DNA of 9,282 nt. Origin: Chloroflexota bacterium (GTDB lineage: Bacteria > Chloroflexota > Limnocylindria > QHBO01). Every line of letters starts with the position of its first letter. Positions within the stretch are counted from its first letter, which is position 1. Under the pieces are notes generated by a model. That model had not been told where the DNA came from, did not search any database, and worked only from the letters and a program-made list of their open reading frames with translations. Position numbers and translations under genes: made by a program. Below, piece by piece: positions 6,895 through 9,282 of this stretch. The stretch lies in assembly GCA_031177555.1 (NCBI GenBank), contig JAPSGM010000056.1:1-9282 (forward strand). Direction: 5' to 3'.

Positions 6895-6950
6895 GCGGAT
6901 GCCACCATCGGCAACGCGAGGCCGTGGCCGGGGAGCGCCCGCCTGACCTC

Positions 6951-6959
6951 TGGTACACT
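6951..6959 (+). promoter_or_regulatory. Candidate extended -10 promoter of the pnt operon
   Basis: TGGTACACT reads as an extended -10 (TG-N-TACACT, hexamer at 6954-6959). No TTGACA-like hexamer is found 16-18 bases upstream, as is common for extended -10 promoters. Transcription would start near 6966, giving a leader of about 70 bases before pntAA, right at the foot of the hairpin at 6967-7002. This is the most AT-rich spot in the 154-base divergent gap. Confidence 0.5.
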
Positions 6960-6966
6960 CCGAATC

Positions 6967-7002
6967 CCGAACCGCCACGCACGCACCGCCGCGGCGGTTC
7001 GG
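6967..7002 (+). promoter_or_regulatory. 10-bp hairpin in the 5' leader of pntAA
   Basis: CCGAACCGCC (6967-6976) pairs perfectly with GGCGGTTCGG (6993-7002) around a 16-base loop rich in CGCAC units. It lies 34 bases before the pntAA ATG and just downstream of the predicted transcription start. As DNA it could be an operator for a dimeric repressor; as RNA it would be a very stable 5' hairpin that protects the message or regulates translation. There is no T-run after it, so it is not a normal terminator. No known riboswitch class is recognised. Confidence 0.5.
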
Positions 7003-7036
7003 CGTGTGTGCGCCACCCGATAGGACCCCATCACCG

Positions 7037-8197
7037 ATGAAGATCGCTGTCCCACGCGAGACCGCGCCCGGCGAGACGCGCGTCGCGCTGACGCCGCAGG
7101 CCGCCGGCCAGCTCGTCGGCGACGACGTGCAGGTCGTGGTGCAGGCGGGCGCCGGCGAGGCCTCGTCCATCTCCGACGACAAGTTTCGGGAGGCGGGCGC
7201 CCAGGTCGTGCCGGACGCCGCATCGCTGTACGGGCAGGCAGACGTCGTGCTGCGCGTGGGACGGCCCACCGACGAGGAGCTGGGCATGCTGAAGCCCGGC
7301 ACGGTTCTGATCGGGACGCTCGGGACGCTGGCCAACCCCAAGTACGCCGAGGCCCTGGCGAAGGCCGGGGTGACGGCCATCAGCATGGACGCCATCCCGC
7401 GCATCACCCGCGCGCAGTCGATGGACACGCTCTCCTCGCAGGCCACGGTCGGCGGCTACAAGGCGGTGATCATCGCCGCCGAGCGCCTGCCCAAGTTCAT
7501 GCCGCTGCTCACCACCGCGGCGGGCACCGTGCGCCCGGCGCGGGTCCTGGTCTTCGGTGCCGGCGTTGCCGGGCTGATGGCCATCGGCACCGCCAAGCGG
7601 CTCGGCGCGGTGGTGGAGGCCACCGACGTGCGGCCGGTCGTCAAGGAGCAGGTCCAGTCCCTGGGCGGGACGTTCCTGGAGGTCGAGATGACCGACGAGG
7701 AGAAGGCGCAGGCCGAGACGGCCGGCGGCTATGCCCGCGAGATGAGCGAGGACTACAAGCGGCGCCAGGCCGAGCTGATCGCGGGCCGGGTGACCGATGC
7801 CGACGCCATCATCACCACCGCCCTCATTCCCGGCCGCCCGGCGCCGAAGCTGATCACCGCCGACATGATCCGGACCATGCGCGCGGGCAGCGTGATCGTC
7901 GACATGGCCGCCGAGATGGGCGGCAACACGGAGCTGACCGAGGCCGGCAAGGAGGTCGTGACCGACAACGGCGTGCGGATCATCGGCTTCACCAACCTGC
8001 CCGCCACCATGCCGGCATCGGCCACCCAGATGTACGCCAAGAACGTCCAGACCCTGGTCAAGCACCTTCTCAAGGACAGCAGGGTCGACCTGGACTTCGC
8101 CGATGAGATCACCGCCGGAGCCACCATCACCCACGACGGCAAGGTCGTCCACCAGGCGACCGCCGAGGCGCTCGGCATCAAGAAGGAAGAAGCCTAG
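7037..8197 (+). CDS. pntAA: NAD(P) transhydrogenase subunit alpha 1 (NAD(H)-binding domain I)
   Basis: Soluble peripheral subunit of the proton-translocating transhydrogenase, 386 residues. It binds NAD(H) and exchanges hydride with NADP(H) held by PntB at the cytoplasmic face of the membrane. It begins MKIAVPRETAPGETRVALTP, the family start. The RQD loop is complete: R122, Q127, D130 and S133 (PRITRAQSMDTLSSQ) match Arg127, Gln132, Asp135 and Ser138 of Rhodospirillum rubrum. The NAD fold is VFGAGVAGLMA (172-182) with D197 in ATDVRP, and the mobile loop is GGYAREMSEDY (230-240). The length is that of a stand-alone domain I, so the enzyme is the split three-gene type, not the fused E. coli type. 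I chose the ATG at 7037 because it begins the conserved sequence; an in-frame GTG at 7004 would extend into the hairpin leader. An AGGA (7022-7025) lies 11 bases upstream, slightly far. pntAB follows with no gap. Confidence 0.96.
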   Translation: MKIAVPRETAPGETRVALTPQAAGQLVGDDVQVVVQAGAGEASSISDDKFREAGAQVVPDAASLYGQADVVLRVGRPTDEELGMLKPGTVLIGTLGTLANPKYAEALAKAGVTAISMDAIPRITRAQSMDTLSSQATVGGYKAVIIAAERLPKFMPLLTTAAGTVRPARVLVFGAGVAGLMAIGTAKRLGAVVEATDVRPVVKEQVQSLGGTFLEVEMTDEEKAQAETAGGYAREMSEDYKRRQAELIAGRVTDADAIITTALIPGRPAPKLITADMIRTMRAGSVIVDMAAEMGGNTELTEAGKEVVTDNGVRIIGFTNLPATMPASATQMYAKNVQTLVKHLLKDSRVDLDFADEITAGATITHDGKVVHQATAEALGIKKEEA

Positions 8198-8515
8198 ATG
8201 GAAGCCACGACCCTGAGCCCGTTCGCCCTGCTGGCCGCGCTCTTCATCCTGGTGCTGGCCGCCTTCGTCGGGTACGAGGTGGTCAGCAAGGTCCCCACCA
8301 TGCTGCACACCCCGCTCATGAGCGGCGCCAACGCGGTGCACGGCGTCATCGTGGTCGGCGCCATGCTCGTGGCGGCCACCGCCGAGGGGCCGCTGCGGAT
8401 CGTGCTCGCCCTGGTCGGGGTCACGCTGGGCACCATCAACGTGGTCGGCGGCTTCGTGGTCACCGACCGGATGCTAGAGATGTTCCGCCGGCGCGCCCCG
8501 GGGGGCCGCGACTAG
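8198..8515 (+). CDS. pntAB: NAD(P) transhydrogenase subunit alpha 2 (membrane domain)
   Basis: Small membrane subunit of the transhydrogenase, 105 residues, carrying three predicted helices (about 10-30, 46-62, 66-89). The hallmark LHTPLMSGANAVHGV (36-50) identifies it. It forms part of the proton channel with PntB and anchors PntAA. H48 in NAVHGV sits where, as I recall, the Thermus thermophilus enzyme has its channel histidine (alpha-2 His42) and E. coli has Ser. The ATG directly follows the pntAA stop codon (TAGATG), with AGGA in the tail of pntAA as the likely ribosome site. The gene ends in a basic tail and runs straight into pntB through another TAGATG, so all three are certainly co-transcribed. 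Confidence 0.95.
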   Translation: MEATTLSPFALLAALFILVLAAFVGYEVVSKVPTMLHTPLMSGANAVHGVIVVGAMLVAATAEGPLRIVLALVGVTLGTINVVGGFVVTDRMLEMFRRRAPGGRD

Positions 8516-9282
8516 ATGGAGCTCAACGCGATCGGGGTCGCGACCTTCCTGGTCTGGCTGGTCGGATCGGTCACCTTCATCATCGCCCTGAAGTTCCTCG
8601 CATCGCCGCGCACCGCGCGGGCCGGCAACCTGCTGGGCGCCGCTGGGATGGCCCTGGTCATCGGCTGGACGTTCCTCACCTACGACGCCGGCAGCCCGGA
8701 TGCCGAGCCGGGGATGCTTTCCAACTGGTGGATCATCGCGATCGGCGGCGTGGTGGGCACCGTTGCCGGCGTGCTCGGAGCGCGACGGGTCCCGATGACC
8801 GCCATGCCGCAGATGGTGGCCATCTTCAACGGGGCGGGCGGCGGTGCCGCCGCCGTGGTGGCCGTTGCCGAGTTCCTGGAGTTCGCCGGCGGCGGGGGAG
8901 AGCTGCTGCCGCTGCCGTTCGTGATCGCCACCCTGGCCGGCGCGATCATCGGCTCGGTGGCCCTCACCGGCTCGATCATCGCCTTCGGCAAGCTGCAGGG
9001 CATCGTCACCGCGGCGCCCTACAAGCTCCCCGGGCAGCAGTTGGTCACCGGCGCCCTCTTCCTGGCGATGCTGGGCCTGGCGGTGTACGTGGCGGCATTC
9101 GACAACAACACCACGCTGTTCCTGGTGTACGTGGCGCTGGCGCTCGCGGCCGGCGTGGTCCTGGTCATGCCCATTGGCGGTGCCGACATGCCGGTGGTCG
9201 TCAGCCTCCTCAACAGCTACACCGGCATCGCGGTCGCCGCCTCTGGCTTCGTGTTGTCGAACTACGCGCTGCTGATCGCCGG
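8516..9282 (+). CDS. pntB: NAD(P) transhydrogenase subunit beta (partial, C-terminus off the window edge)
   Basis: The reading frame from the ATG at 8516 stays open for 255 codons to the window end. It encodes the membrane part (domain II) of PntB, which forms most of the proton channel; the C-terminal NADP(H)-binding domain III lies beyond the edge (full proteins are about 460-480 residues). Hydrophobic helices alternate with short loops. Diagnostic motifs are RVPMTAMPQMVAIFNG, FGKLQG, APYKLPGQQ and GGADMPVVVSLLNSYTG. D224 and N233 have the same 9-residue spacing as E. coli beta Asp213 and Asn222. The E. coli channel residue beta His91 corresponds to N105 here, complementing the histidine found in PntAB. 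The start codon abuts the pntAB stop, with only a weak G-run upstream, suggesting termination-reinitiation. The family call is secure. Confidence 0.95.
   Translation, partial: MELNAIGVATFLVWLVGSVTFIIALKFLASPRTARAGNLLGAAGMALVIGWTFLTYDAGSPDAEPGMLSNWWIIAIGGVVGTVAGVLGARRVPMTAMPQMVAIFNGAGGGAAAVVAVAEFLEFAGGGGELLPLPFVIATLAGAIIGSVALTGSIIAFGKLQGIVTAAPYKLPGQQLVTGALFLAMLGLAVYVAAFDNNTTLFLVYVALALAAGVVLVMPIGGADMPVVVSLLNSYTGIAVAASGFVLSNYALLIA

Noticed and set aside
6331..7036. A defence island or toxin-antitoxin system around the macro domain gene (DarT/DarG-like)
   Set aside because: No DarT-like ADP-ribosyltransferase gene is adjacent. The macro domain resembles YmdB, and its neighbours are an exporter and housekeeping transhydrogenase genes.
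6883..7446. N-terminal extension of the macro domain frame across the divergent gap into pntAA
   Set aside because: It would lie antisense to pntAA and adds no homologous sequence; the GTG at 6882 gives the usual length.
7031..8341. A 436-codon minus-strand frame opposite pntAA and pntAB
   Set aside because: It is rich in His, Gly, Arg and Asp, as expected from antisense reading of this codon usage, and the plus strand holds unmistakable transhydrogenase subunits.

Overview
The window is a GC-rich (clearly above 65% by eye), tightly packed bacterial chromosome segment holding nine protein genes. Two of them run off the ends. GTG starts, 4-base ATGA overlaps, zero-spaced TAG/ATG junctions and a three-gene proton-translocating transhydrogenase fit a high-GC Chloroflexota or Actinomycetota-type genome. 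That taxonomic guess rests on protein style, not on a marker gene. I see no rRNA, tRNA, CRISPR array, insertion sequence or phage gene. No stretch over 300 bases lacks a gene; the longest gap is 154 bases (6883-7036).

Layout. (1) 1-692, minus: the N-terminal part of an EamA/DMT-family membrane transporter, cut by the window edge. (2) 767-4584, plus: a bicistron of a class III cyclase-like/STAND ATPase/TPR signalling protein and, overlapping it by 4 bases, a monomeric sarcosine oxidase-type flavoenzyme. (3) 6882-4597, minus: a three-gene operon of an ADP-ribose-binding macro domain protein, an ABC ATPase and an ABC-2 permease, with a 4-base gap and then a 4-base overlap. It meets unit 2 tail to tail with 12 bases between the stop codons. 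(4) 7037 to the window end, plus: pntAA, pntAB and the start of pntB, encoding the NAD(P) transhydrogenase, divergent from unit 3 and preceded by an extended -10 promoter and a 10-bp hairpin leader.

How they may work together. The transhydrogenase uses the proton gradient to move hydride from NADH to NADP+. The divergent macro domain protein probably acts on ADP-ribose derivatives, which come from NAD. The two units share a control region and a nicotinamide/ADP-ribose theme, but co-regulation is only inferred. The cyclase/ATPase protein is translationally coupled to an amine/amino-acid oxidase, which suggests that a sensor-regulator and a catabolic enzyme are made together.

Novelty. No wholly new system is visible; every gene falls in a known family. 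The points most worth a second look are: the macro domain gene in an ABC exporter operon; the oxidase with an intact covalent-flavin cysteine but a His-to-Asp active-site change; the cyclase domain with altered catalytic positions; the His/Asn arrangement in the transhydrogenase proton path; the structured pntAA leader; and -10-like boxes placed so that several genes could be leaderless.
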